NCBI GenBank assembly: GCA_905236735.1
Contig: CAJOOU010000176.1
Location: 1-13,300 of the forward strand
Source of the DNA: an uncultured Eubacterium sp.
GTDB lineage: Bacteria; Bacillota; Clostridia; Lachnospirales; Lachnospiraceae
Direction: 5' to 3'
Length of the DNA: 13,300 nucleotides
The notes beneath the pieces are model-generated. The model was not told the DNA's origin and searched no databases. It saw only the letters and a program-made list of their open reading frames with translations. Positions 6,836 through 13,271 of this stretch are shown in pieces (position 1 is the first letter of the stretch; every line of letters begins with the position of its first letter). A program made the translations under genes and the position numbers.

Positions 6836-7023
6836 ACTTCTCCCGCGTTTGAGGTAATGGTATCAAAGATGTCACCCACCAGAGAAGTAAGCTGCTCTTT
6901 AAAAATCAGAACCAGTCCTATGAGTACCACGAGTATAAGAATAATTTCCACTACACCCACACCATCTTCTTCACAAATAACACCTTTTAACTTACACCAC
7001 AGTTTAAAAACCCATCTTTCCAT
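6832..7023 (-). CDS. Flp1-type major pilin of the Tad pilus
   Basis: 63-residue precursor, the structural subunit of the Tad fibre. A positively charged leader (residues 1-21, with W4, W9, C10 and C17) precedes EEDGVGVVEIILILVVLIGLVL. Cleavage after G21 gives VGVVE, with the prepilin Glu at mature +5 (E26), followed by a strongly hydrophobic assembly helix (27-42) and a short tail KEQLTSLVGDIFDTITSN. This matches the Flp1-like family of Firmicutes rather than proteobacterial Flp. It is single-copy and lies inside the operon, not at its head. AAGGAG lies 6 nt before ATG 7023, one of the best ribosome sites here, fitting a high-output subunit. It begins 15 nt after tadC and couples to the DUF5702 gene through ATGA. 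Confidence 0.92.
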   Translation of the reverse strand: MERWVFKLWCKLKGVICEEDGVGVVEIILILVVLIGLVLIFKEQLTSLVGDIFDTITSNAGEV

Positions 7024-7038
7024 TTTGACTCCTTTCTT

Positions 7039-8394
7039 CTAGCCCGAGAATGTTATAATTCCCGGAACGGTTACAATTACCATTACAATAACCATAAGTA
7101 TCATCATAGGTCCGAGGAGTCTGGTACCTGCTTCCTCTCCCCTCTGCTTTGCCAGAGACTTCCTTGACTCAAAGGCATCTCTGACCTCGGCTTCGAGAAG
7201 CTCACCCAGTCCCTCTGAGCCTTTTTTCAGGTTCTGGGTAATGACGGAAGAAAGCTTAAGGTACTCCCTGAGAGAGCATCTTTGCCCAAAAAGCTCATAA
7301 GCGTCCTTCTCTCCCAATCCTTCTTGCATCTGATAATAGATTATCAGCATCTCCTCATAAACATATCTTTTCTCTTCCTTGCTGTCCCTGTATTCTATTG
7401 CTATCTTTTCCCATGCCTTCCCTATCGTCATACCCGCCTCTAACAAAAGGGAAAGCTTGCTTACAAACTGAGGATAGTCAATCAGAAGCTGTTGCTGCCT
7501 CCTCATGTATCCCTCCCGCACCCTGTTTTTATCGTGATACAAAAACAGAGCTGTCAGTATTATTAACAGAAGGAGCATTTTGCATACAGCATTTTGCCTT
7601 TCTTCCTTCCATGTGACCGGAACATCACCTATGGCCGCAGGTAAAACAAACTCCGTATCTTCACAAGTCGCCTCATCTGCTGCGTCAACGGCATTTTTCA
7701 GACTCTCAAGTGCAATCTCCTCTTGATTTTTATCCGGCGGAAACACCTTAACATACTGCTCATATATAACGATTTCCTCCCTGTAGCTGAGTTCTGCCGA
7801 AAGCCTGACTATCGTCCCTTTTTCAGAAACATCTTCGTTTTTTACCCTTCCCGATGAATCTATAATGCGGTAATCACTCACGCTCCACTCGGCAGCTACC
7901 ATCCCTTCCGCCAGACTTTCCGGGAAAAAAAGGTCCTGCGTTATATGCTCTGCGCTGTCATTTTCGCCCAGAAGTTCCCCGTCAAGTTCTGCCTTGGCCC
8001 GGTTGAAAAGCTCCGATATTTCTTCTTTGGTAAGCTTCCTTTCTGCAACCGTTACATCCAGCGGATATTCCTCTCCTTTGACCTGTGCCACGAGATAGGT
8101 CTCATAGCCGCCTTCTCCGGCATCGTTGCGTATCAAAGTCCCGCCTTCCTTTAAAAGTCCGCTGTCATGGCCTGCCCATACCGTTACTGCCAAAAGTGCT
8201 GTAGCCGCACAACCGATTATTATAAGCATCTTTGTTTTATGCACAAAATACCGCTTTAGTACTTCGTTTTCCTTCTCACCGGGATTAATCGCTCCAAGCT
8301 TTGCCACAAAAGCCCTGTCTGTCGAAACCTTTTTTTCAAGTCTTTTTTGTACGGTTCCTATCCTAAGTATTCTTTTTGCAATTCTTTCAAACAA
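7039..8394 (-). CDS. tadC: TadC, inner-membrane platform protein with large extracytoplasmic insert
   Basis: 451 residues from TTG 8394, well above the usual ~290-320 for TadC. Order: basic cytosolic N-tail; membrane helix at ~56-74; a ~185-residue extracytoplasmic region; helix ~260-276; a T2SSF-type cytosolic domain (~285-420, with LSLLLEAGMTIGKAWEKIA and GSEGLGELLEAEV); and a last helix ~426-449. TadC forms the membrane platform with TadB that couples the TadA ATPase to pilin assembly. The inserted region has no motif I can name. Start: TTG 8394 has GGGAGG with 4-nt spacing. GTG 8406, four codons upstream and 1 nt after the tadB stop, has only a weak site. The platform role is well supported by the domain and its place after tadB; the insert's role is unknown. 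Confidence 0.85.
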   Translation of the reverse strand: MFERIAKRILRIGTVQKRLEKKVSTDRAFVAKLGAINPGEKENEVLKRYFVHKTKMLIIIGCAATALLAVTVWAGHDSGLLKEGGTLIRNDAGEGGYETYLVAQVKGEEYPLDVTVAERKLTKEEISELFNRAKAELDGELLGENDSAEHITQDLFFPESLAEGMVAAEWSVSDYRIIDSSGRVKNEDVSEKGTIVRLSAELSYREEIVIYEQYVKVFPPDKNQEEIALESLKNAVDAADEATCEDTEFVLPAAIGDVPVTWKEERQNAVCKMLLLLIILTALFLYHDKNRVREGYMRRQQQLLIDYPQFVSKLSLLLEAGMTIGKAWEKIAIEYRDSKEEKRYVYEEMLIIYYQMQEGLGEKDAYELFGQRCSLREYLKLSSVITQNLKKGSEGLGELLEAEVRDAFESRKSLAKQRGEEAGTRLLGPMMILMVIVMVIVTVPGIITFSG

Positions 8395-8398
8395 TGTT

Positions 8399-8404
8399 CC
8401 TCCC
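8399..8404 (-). promoter_or_regulatory. Ribosome binding site favouring a TTG start for tadC
   Basis: GGGAGG on the minus strand is followed by AACA and then TTG (8394). It lies just downstream of the alternative GTG start at 8406, so it can serve only the TTG. Confidence 0.6.
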
Positions 8405-8407
8405 ACA

Positions 8408-9139
8408 TCACACTTCTATATCAACTATTTTTTCAGAGACAATAAAGGCTGCGCCATATGCCGCCAGCAGTATACTCATAATGACTATACCGGTTAAATT
8501 CCCGTAGAGCACATCCAGATATCCGGGGCTCGCCCCTTTCAGATACAAACATATTCCGAGCGGAAGCAGACTCATTATCCTCTGCTCCATCCTTTTTCCT
8601 GCCGTCAGTGTTCTGATTTCGCTTTCAACCTCTATTTTCTCCCTTATCTGCAACACGCTTCTTTGTATAATTTTGCGGTAGTTTCCGCCGCTGCGCTTGG
8701 CAAACTTCATAACCTCGCAAAAACTCTGTGCTTCTTCAAGCTTTGAAGATTTTGCAAAGTCTCCAAGCACTGATTCAAGGCTTTCATTCATATCCAGCCT
8801 TGCCGAAATAGCGGCAAGCTTTTTTACCATTATATGGTCCTTCCCAAGCAAGGCTGCCAGTTCGCCCAATGAAGATTTCCATGCATTTTCAAGGGAATAC
8901 CCAACATTAACGGCTGCCATTACCAAAAGAAGACACTCTTTAAATCCTTCTTTTAGCTTTTCCGACTCCCTGCGAATATGCAGATTCTCCTTTCTTTTTA
9001 CATACCATCCCGCTATGGGCAAAAGCAGCACTCCCACTGCAAAACTTCCGTAAAAAGCTTCACCCAAAGCTCCAACAAGCAAAACAGCCTCTCCAATATA
9101 CAATGCCCGTTTCCTTAAACCGAGTTTATATACATTCAA
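8408..9139 (-). CDS. tadB: TadB, inner-membrane platform protein (T2SSF family)
   Basis: 243 residues from TTG 9139. Two membrane helices at the N-terminus (~11-31, 32-47) precede the cytosolic T2SSF bundle with ECLLLVMAAVNVGYSLENAWK and RSGGNYRKIIQRSV, the usual F-domain helices. Two C-terminal helices follow (~188-200, 215-238). The size is typical for clostridial TadB. It acts as a platform subunit with TadC under the TadA ATPase. The start is not settled. TTG 9139 gives the N-terminus LNVYKLGLRKRA, which resembles family starts, and a 14-nt overlap with tadA. The frame also offers ATT 9178 with a perfect AAGGAGG and ATG 9235 with a poor site and 110-nt overlap. Family call secure; first codon about even odds. 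Confidence 0.88.
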   Translation of the reverse strand: MNVYKLGLRKRALYIGEAVLLVGALGEAFYGSFAVGVLLLPIAGWYVKRKENLHIRRESEKLKEGFKECLLLVMAAVNVGYSLENAWKSSLGELAALLGKDHIMVKKLAAISARLDMNESLESVLGDFAKSSKLEEAQSFCEVMKFAKRSGGNYRKIIQRSVLQIREKIEVESEIRTLTAGKRMEQRIMSLLPLGICLYLKGASPGYLDVLYGNLTGIVIMSILLAAYGAAFIVSEKIVDIEV

Positions 9140-10307
9140 GCTTTTCGCGGTTTTTAAGCTCTCCGATTTTTTCCCAATTCTCTCCTCCTTTTTTTCCGCT
9201 ATACCTGTAAATGGGATTGAGGATGATTTCCCCATCTTCGTATCCCAATAGTTCCTGAATCTCCAAAAGTCTCCTTTTGCCGTCTCTGCTCCTGCCGAGA
9301 TGAACCATAAGGTCTATACCTGCCGCTATCTGTCCACGGATGGCCGCCACCGGCATATCCACCGCCATAAGTATCATGGTTTCAAGTCTTTTTAGCATAT
9401 CCTTGCATGAATTTGCATGTCCCGTGCTAAGTGAGCCGTCATGTCCCGAATTCATAGCCGAAATCATATCCAGTGCCTCTCCCGAACGCACTTCTCCCAC
9501 TATAATCCTGTCCGGTCTCATCCTCAGCGCGCTTTTTATAAGGTCTCTTATGGTTATTGCCGCATTTCCTTCGGAGTTTTTGTTCCTGGTCTCAAGTCTT
9601 ACAAGGTTTTCAATGTTTTTAAGGCACAGCTCTGCAGAATCCTCTATGGTTATTACCCTTTCTCCTGCCGGAATATAATTGGCAAGTACATTCAAAAATG
9701 TGGTCTTGCCGGAACTGGTACCGCCACTTACAAAAATATTCATCCCGTTTTCAACCATCTCCTTTAAAAATCCCGCCACCTCTTCATTAAGACTCCTCCT
9801 CTCCAGCAAGTCATCCATAGTAAAAGGATTATCCGGAAACCTTCTTATAGTCACTATCGGTCCGTTTATGGCTATAGGGGAAAGTACTATATTAACCCTG
9901 GAACCGTTTTCGAGCCTTGCGTCCACAATAGGGTTCATTTCGTTTACCATTCTGTTGTTTCTGCCAACGATAAGTTGTATTATATCTTCCAGTTTTTCTT
10001 TTGAAGCAAAATGCTTGTCCCATCTTAAGAGTTCTCCCCTCCTTTCTATAAAGATGTCATCCGGTCCGTTTATCATTATCTCCGATACCCCGGCATCATC
10101 CACCAGTTCCTGAAGCACATCAAGCCTTCTTAGCGAATTAAAAACCGCAAGTCCTGCCTTCTTTTTTTCATCAAGTCCAAAAATCCTTTCGTCTCCTATC
10201 ACCTGCTCATCCACAAGCTCCCATACTTCATCGTCGGTGAGTTCTTTGCCGAACTCCATCTTCTCATATACCTGCTGCCTTATGTTTCTGACAATTTCTT
10301 CTGTCAT
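9126..10307 (-). CDS. tadA: TadA/CpaF secretion ATPase
   Basis: 393 residues, a hexameric VirB11/PilT-type ATPase at the cytosolic membrane face that drives Tad pilus assembly. Motifs in order: NPIVDARLENGSRVNIVLSP with TIRRFPDNPFTM (N-domain and linker), Walker A GGTSSGKTT (195-203), Asp box TIEDSAE (220-226), Walker B region RIIVGEVRSGEA (267-278) and His box GHDGSLSTGHANS (288-300). All catalytic positions are intact. ATG 10307 was chosen because it makes an ATGA overlap with the tadZ stop. An in-frame ATG at 10370 would overlap tadZ by 67 nt. The protein is near full length for CpaF cores. Its 3' end overlaps the start region of tadB. The assignment is firm. Confidence 0.95.
   Translation of the reverse strand: MTEEIVRNIRQQVYEKMEFGKELTDDEVWELVDEQVIGDERIFGLDEKKKAGLAVFNSLRRLDVLQELVDDAGVSEIMINGPDDIFIERRGELLRWDKHFASKEKLEDIIQLIVGRNNRMVNEMNPIVDARLENGSRVNIVLSPIAINGPIVTIRRFPDNPFTMDDLLERRSLNEEVAGFLKEMVENGMNIFVSGGTSSGKTTFLNVLANYIPAGERVITIEDSAELCLKNIENLVRLETRNKNSEGNAAITIRDLIKSALRMRPDRIIVGEVRSGEALDMISAMNSGHDGSLSTGHANSCKDMLKRLETMILMAVDMPVAAIRGQIAAGIDLMVHLGRSRDGKRRLLEIQELLGYEDGEIILNPIYRYSGKKGGENWEKIGELKNREKLECI
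9184..9190 (-). promoter_or_regulatory. Perfect AAGGAGG inside the 3' end of tadA, 5 nt before an in-frame ATT of tadB
   Basis: AAGGAGG (minus, 9190-9184) is followed by AGAGA and ATT (9178-9176), which is in the tadB frame. The TTG one base later is out of frame and stops after seven codons. The site may start tadB at a rare ATT codon, or may be a chance result of the Lys-Gly-Gly-Glu codons of tadA. Confidence 0.4.
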
Positions 10308-11269
10308 CCGTCCTCTTTCCTTTTCAAAACGCTTCTCACATAATCTCCCATATCGCCCCACTGCCAGCATGTAAGCATATCCGTACCAAGAAAAATATTT
10401 TCCATATCGGGTATTCTCAGCCTTTCCAGCAAGACTCCCTCACAGCCTCCGGCTTTCAGTGTCTCCTCAAACTGTTCACATCTTGCCTTATTGTAAGAAT
10501 TGGCTATATAGGGCATGTATACGGCACTTGACCTCCGGAGAACTTCGTAAAAACACGGAACCATACCTCCCATATCCAGAATTACCGTATCAAAGGATTC
10601 GAGAGCCTCTATCTTTTCGATAAATGCAGCCCACTCCTCCCTTCCTGCCAGATACATATCCGCAGAATTTTGCATAGGCGGTATATAGGAAAAACCGTTT
10701 GTCACATATGCCATAGACGATACGAGGCTGTCAATACTGCCTGTATAATGGCCAAGGCTGTAAATAAAATCCGAAACATCCCTGTCGAATTTCATCTGCA
10801 GTATTCCCTCAAAGCCTGCATTTTCGCATAGGTTTATATAAAGCACTCGGTCCGTCTGCGCCATATTCATGGCAAGTGTCAATGCAAACGGAGTCTGATA
10901 GATACACCTGTCCGGAGAATATACCACCACCGGCGAAACCCTCTTTGCAATATGAGAATTCTGAGCCTGCCTGTCATACTGCGAAAAGAGCTCCCTGATT
11001 ATTTCATCCGCCGCGCGGTATTTGTAAATTCCTTCACCTCCCTCGTTCTCCGTAACATATATACATCCCTCCTCAGGCTCACAGCCTTTATAACCTTCCG
11101 GCACAAGTACTATGTCCGCTCCGTGATTTTCTATGTATCTCTCAAACTTTTCCTTATCCCAAAATCCCGACACTTCGGTCTGTCCGTCATTATGCCTGTT
11201 CATATAAACCATAAGACCTTTTACAAAATCCGGTGTTTCATCAAAAATAGCTATTTCAATCCTGTTCAT
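10304..11269 (-). CDS. tadZ: TadZ/CpaE-like localisation protein with degenerate P-loop
   Basis: 321 residues. Residues 1 to ~100 fit an atypical receiver-like domain (opening IEIAIFDETPDFV). Residues ~110-321 fit a ParA/MinD-type ATPase fold. TadZ/CpaE proteins place the Tad machine at its site in the cell. Walker B-like FDTVILDMGG (~226-235) is kept, but the P-loop position reads SPDRCIYQT (118-126): both glycines of GGxGK are gone and the Lys is Gln. ATP binding in the classical way is therefore unlikely. The C-terminal part has ParA-like features (YMPYIANSYNKARCEQFEE). ATG 11269 has GGGAG with 4-nt spacing, 15 nt after peptidase 1, and the stop overlaps tadA. Called TadZ from position, size and fold rather than from a full motif set. 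Confidence 0.78.
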   Translation of the reverse strand: MNRIEIAIFDETPDFVKGLMVYMNRHNDGQTEVSGFWDKEKFERYIENHGADIVLVPEGYKGCEPEEGCIYVTENEGGEGIYKYRAADEIIRELFSQYDRQAQNSHIAKRVSPVVVYSPDRCIYQTPFALTLAMNMAQTDRVLYINLCENAGFEGILQMKFDRDVSDFIYSLGHYTGSIDSLVSSMAYVTNGFSYIPPMQNSADMYLAGREEWAAFIEKIEALESFDTVILDMGGMVPCFYEVLRRSSAVYMPYIANSYNKARCEQFEETLKAGGCEGVLLERLRIPDMENIFLGTDMLTCWQWGDMGDYVRSVLKRKEDG

Positions 11270-11284
11270 GGTTCTCCCTTCCTT

Positions 11285-11707
11285 CTAAAGCCCCCGGTAA
11301 ATCATTCCACAAAAAGTCCCTATAAGAATCGGAAATGCAAACCTTATTTTACCGGGCTTTTGTCCTGACAAGACTACGGCCGCATACAAAACCAGTCCGG
11401 CGCATCCGGAAAAAAATATAACATAAAGCGTGTTTTCAAATCCTGTAAATAAACTGACAACGGAAATAAGTTTTATATCTCCGGCACCAAGTCCCCCTGT
11501 GCAGTAAAAAAAGAATAATACCACCACAGGCAAAGCCGCATCCTTTAGTAATGAGAAGATATCACCGTAAGGAAGGCTGCATCTGAAATATCCTGCGGAA
11601 ATAATACCAAAGAGAATTATAAGATTATCGATTTTCATCCTCCTGTAATCGTCAATAGCACCAAGGCTAAGGATAACCAAAAGAATAATGTTTTTTAAAT
11701 CGCCCAA
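11285..11707 (-). CDS. tadV: Prepilin peptidase 1 (TadV/CpaA, A24 aspartyl protease)
   Basis: 140 residues from TTG 11707 and very hydrophobic (five to six membrane helices), a short A24 peptidase without the methylase domain. It cleaves the leader of prepilins such as Flp1 at the cytosolic membrane face. The catalytic Asp residues are clear: D20 in IDDYRRMKIDN, and D77 in the canonical GGLGAGDIK. Start: TTG 11707 follows AAAGGGAGG with 5-nt spacing and opens directly before the first membrane helix. A GTG at 11740 would add 11 polar residues and has no ribosome site. It is the first gene of the tad operon, 15 nt before tadZ, and is preceded by a promoter-like site. Compare peptidase 2 (4801-4379), which has GVAD. 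Confidence 0.9.
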   Translation of the reverse strand: MGDLKNIILLVILSLGAIDDYRRMKIDNLIILFGIISAGYFRCSLPYGDIFSLLKDAALPVVVLFFFYCTGGLGAGDIKLISVVSLFTGFENTLYVIFFSGCAGLVLYAAVVLSGQKPGKIRFAFPILIGTFCGMIYRGL

Positions 11708-11712
11708 GTCCC

Positions 11713-11721
11713 CCTCCCTTT
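11713..11721 (-). promoter_or_regulatory. Strong ribosome binding site that decides the TTG start of prepilin peptidase 1
   Basis: AAAGGGAGG on the minus strand (11721-11713), then GGGAC, then TTG (11707). It lies downstream of the alternative GTG at 11740, so it excludes that codon as the main start. Confidence 0.7.
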
Positions 11722-11730
11722 GTATGCAAA

Positions 11731-11759
11731 ACTTTATCACTCGAACCGCTTACTTGCAA
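11731..11759 (-). promoter_or_regulatory. Putative promoter of the tad operon
   Basis: Minus strand TTGCAA (11759-11754) and TAAAGT (11736-11731) are 17 nt apart, each matching consensus at 4 of 6. The -10 lies in TGATAAAGTTTTGCA, shared with the rhomboid promoter region. The leader would be only ~16-20 nt, ending in the strong ribosome site of peptidase 1. It is the only long gap in the cluster, between the antiporter terminator and the first tad gene. Confidence 0.45.
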
Positions 11760-11800
11760 TATGGCAAAATAACCAATTCAGATATTTATAAGTTATGCAC

Positions 11801-11875
11801 AAAAAAAGCCCCTTGCAGACCCGGATAATTTTGTGAGTATTTCACAAAATTTTCCCGGACTCCTCTGCAAAGGAC
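11801..11875 (-). terminator. Intrinsic terminator of the antiporter gene, nested hairpin
   Basis: On the minus strand the lower stem pairs GTCCTTTGCAGA (11875-11864) with TCTGCAAGGGGC (11819-11808), 12 continuous pairs including two G-T, followed at once by TTTTTTT (11807-11801). Inside it a CCGG/CCGG pair and a perfect 10-bp stem (11827-11836 with 11842-11851, 5-nt loop) extend the hairpin. It lies 38 nt beyond the antiporter stop and separates it from the tad operon. Confidence 0.85.
11827..11851. repeat. Perfect 10-bp inverted repeat AATTTTGTGA / TCACAAAATT
   Basis: The arms 11827-11836 and 11842-11851 are separated by GTATT. It forms the top of the terminator hairpin. Its core TTGTGAGTATTTCACAA also looks like a dyad operator of the Rex/CRP kind, but with a 5-nt centre instead of the usual 6. 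It lies ~70-95 bp upstream of the tad -35. Confidence 0.6.
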
Positions 11876-11912
11876 TCTGGTTTATTATTTTTGTTTTATT
11901 TTTCCGGTTATT

Positions 11913-13271
11913 TTACAGGAAAAAAATCAGCATATCCACCAAAAATGTTGGTATTAGAAATGCACACGACCACACCATATATCCGAAAAACGACGGCATC
12001 TTTACACCGTTTTCTTCGGCAATGCTCCTTACCATAAAGTTCGGAGCATTGCCTATATATGTGTTGGCTCCCATAAATACGGCTCCGCAGGAAACCGCCA
12101 TAAGTATCTTCGGGGCCACAACTCCTACCGTTGTAGCAACTCCGCTTGCCGCACCGAGCGTACCTGCCGTCGTCAAAAATACCAGATAGGTCGGAGTATT
12201 ATCAAGGAAGCTGGAAAGTGCACCCGTTATCCAGAACATCTGCCACGGCTGAGTAAGACCAAGTTCTCCTCCCCTACTTTTTAAAATAAGCAGTGCCGGT
12301 ATCATGGTAATAAAAATTCCGATAAAAAGTATTGCCACTTCCTGAATGGCTGCCCAGTTGAAATGGTTATTAAGTCTTATCTGCTTAGGAGTTGTTTTGA
12401 ATGATAAAAAAGCCGCTGCAAGGATTATTGCCACCTCAATTAAAGCCGGATAAGTAAGTGTTACCTCGCCTATAATATGTATGCCAAGTCCCTCTCCCGC
12501 CGCATTTTGAAAAAGAGATAACAACGGCAAAACACCGCTAAGGATTACTGCACCCACTATCATTACAAGAAAGATTATGTTATGAGTGCCCGTAAGTCTC
12601 AGATGCGACTGCCCGGGATTGATATCCGGTCTGTTGCCGTCCGCCAGGTCTTTTCTGTATGCCCGCGTATCCAGCAGAAAGAATACTCCCAAAAGCAGGA
12701 TTATATTCACTAAAAACACAGGAAAAAGCTTAAAACTCCAGAAAAACGGAACACCTCTCATAAATCCCATAAGAAGAGGCGGATCGCCCACAGGAGTCAG
12801 ACAGCCTCCGATATTGGATACGAGGAAAATAAAAAATACCACTATCTGGGTTCTTCTGTTTCTCCAGCTGTTTGCCCTGATAATAGGACGAATCATAACC
12901 ATACTGGCTCCGGTAGTTCCTACCCAGCTTGACAGAAGAGTTCCTATAAGCAGCATTACCACATTTACCTTTGGAGAACCAACAAGATCACCTTCAAGGC
13001 ATATGTTTCCCGCCACACAAAAAAGGCCGAAAAGCAAAACAATAAATGTAAGATAATCTCCCACTATGCTTTCCGCCACTTCTTCAGCGCCGGTATATAT
13101 GCCGTATTTTATACAAAAGGGAATAATAAAAAGCAGGCTCCAGAATATCACAGCATACTGCTTGTTCTTTTCCCACCATTCGTCTTTTACAAGAGGACAC
13201 ACCGCAATACATAAAAGCATTCCCACAAAGGGAATACAGCTCCAAAGCGGCAGACTTGCTCCTAAATCCAT
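11913..13271 (-). CDS. IT-superfamily sodium:proton antiporter-like membrane protein (NhaD/ArsB type)
   Basis: 452 residues, with about eleven to twelve membrane helices and very little soluble sequence. Two pseudo-symmetric halves carry the re-entrant-loop signatures of the ion transporter superfamily: WVGTTGASM (116-124) with NIGGCLTPVGDPPLLMGF (153-170) in the first, and SFLDNTPTY (354-362) with TYIGNAPNFM (404-413) in the second. The GDPP and DNTPT pieces fit NhaD-like Na+/H+ antiporters. Citrate (CitMHS-like) or arsenite carriers of the same superfamily are less likely but not excluded. The start is ATG 13271: GAGG lies 8 nt upstream and an in-frame TAG stop 3 nt upstream rules out extension. 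It is separated from the tad operon by a strong terminator, so it is probably functionally unrelated. Confidence 0.85.
   Translation of the reverse strand: MDLGASLPLWSCIPFVGMLLCIAVCPLVKDEWWEKNKQYAVIFWSLLFIIPFCIKYGIYTGAEEVAESIVGDYLTFIVLLFGLFCVAGNICLEGDLVGSPKVNVVMLLIGTLLSSWVGTTGASMVMIRPIIRANSWRNRRTQIVVFFIFLVSNIGGCLTPVGDPPLLMGFMRGVPFFWSFKLFPVFLVNIILLLGVFFLLDTRAYRKDLADGNRPDINPGQSHLRLTGTHNIIFLVMIVGAVILSGVLPLLSLFQNAAGEGLGIHIIGEVTLTYPALIEVAIILAAAFLSFKTTPKQIRLNNHFNWAAIQEVAILFIGIFITMIPALLILKSRGGELGLTQPWQMFWITGALSSFLDNTPTYLVFLTTAGTLGAASGVATTVGVVAPKILMAVSCGAVFMGANTYIGNAPNFMVRSIAEENGVKMPSFFGYMVWSCAFLIPTFLVDMLIFFL

Noticed and set aside
10304..10370. Longer tadA start at ATG 10370
   Set aside because: It would overlap tadZ by 67 nt, while ATG 10307 gives a clean ATGA overlap with the tadZ stop; the added residues merely read through tadZ codons.
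11708..11740. GTG 11740 as start of prepilin peptidase 1
   Set aside because: No ribosome site precedes it, the added residues are encoded by the ribosome site of TTG 11707, and the likely -10 lies across it.
12586..13056. Plus-strand open frame of 156 codons opposite the antiporter gene
   Set aside because: It is antisense to a gene with clear family motifs and its translation is Pro/Arg/Ser-rich with no domain, as expected of a shadow frame.
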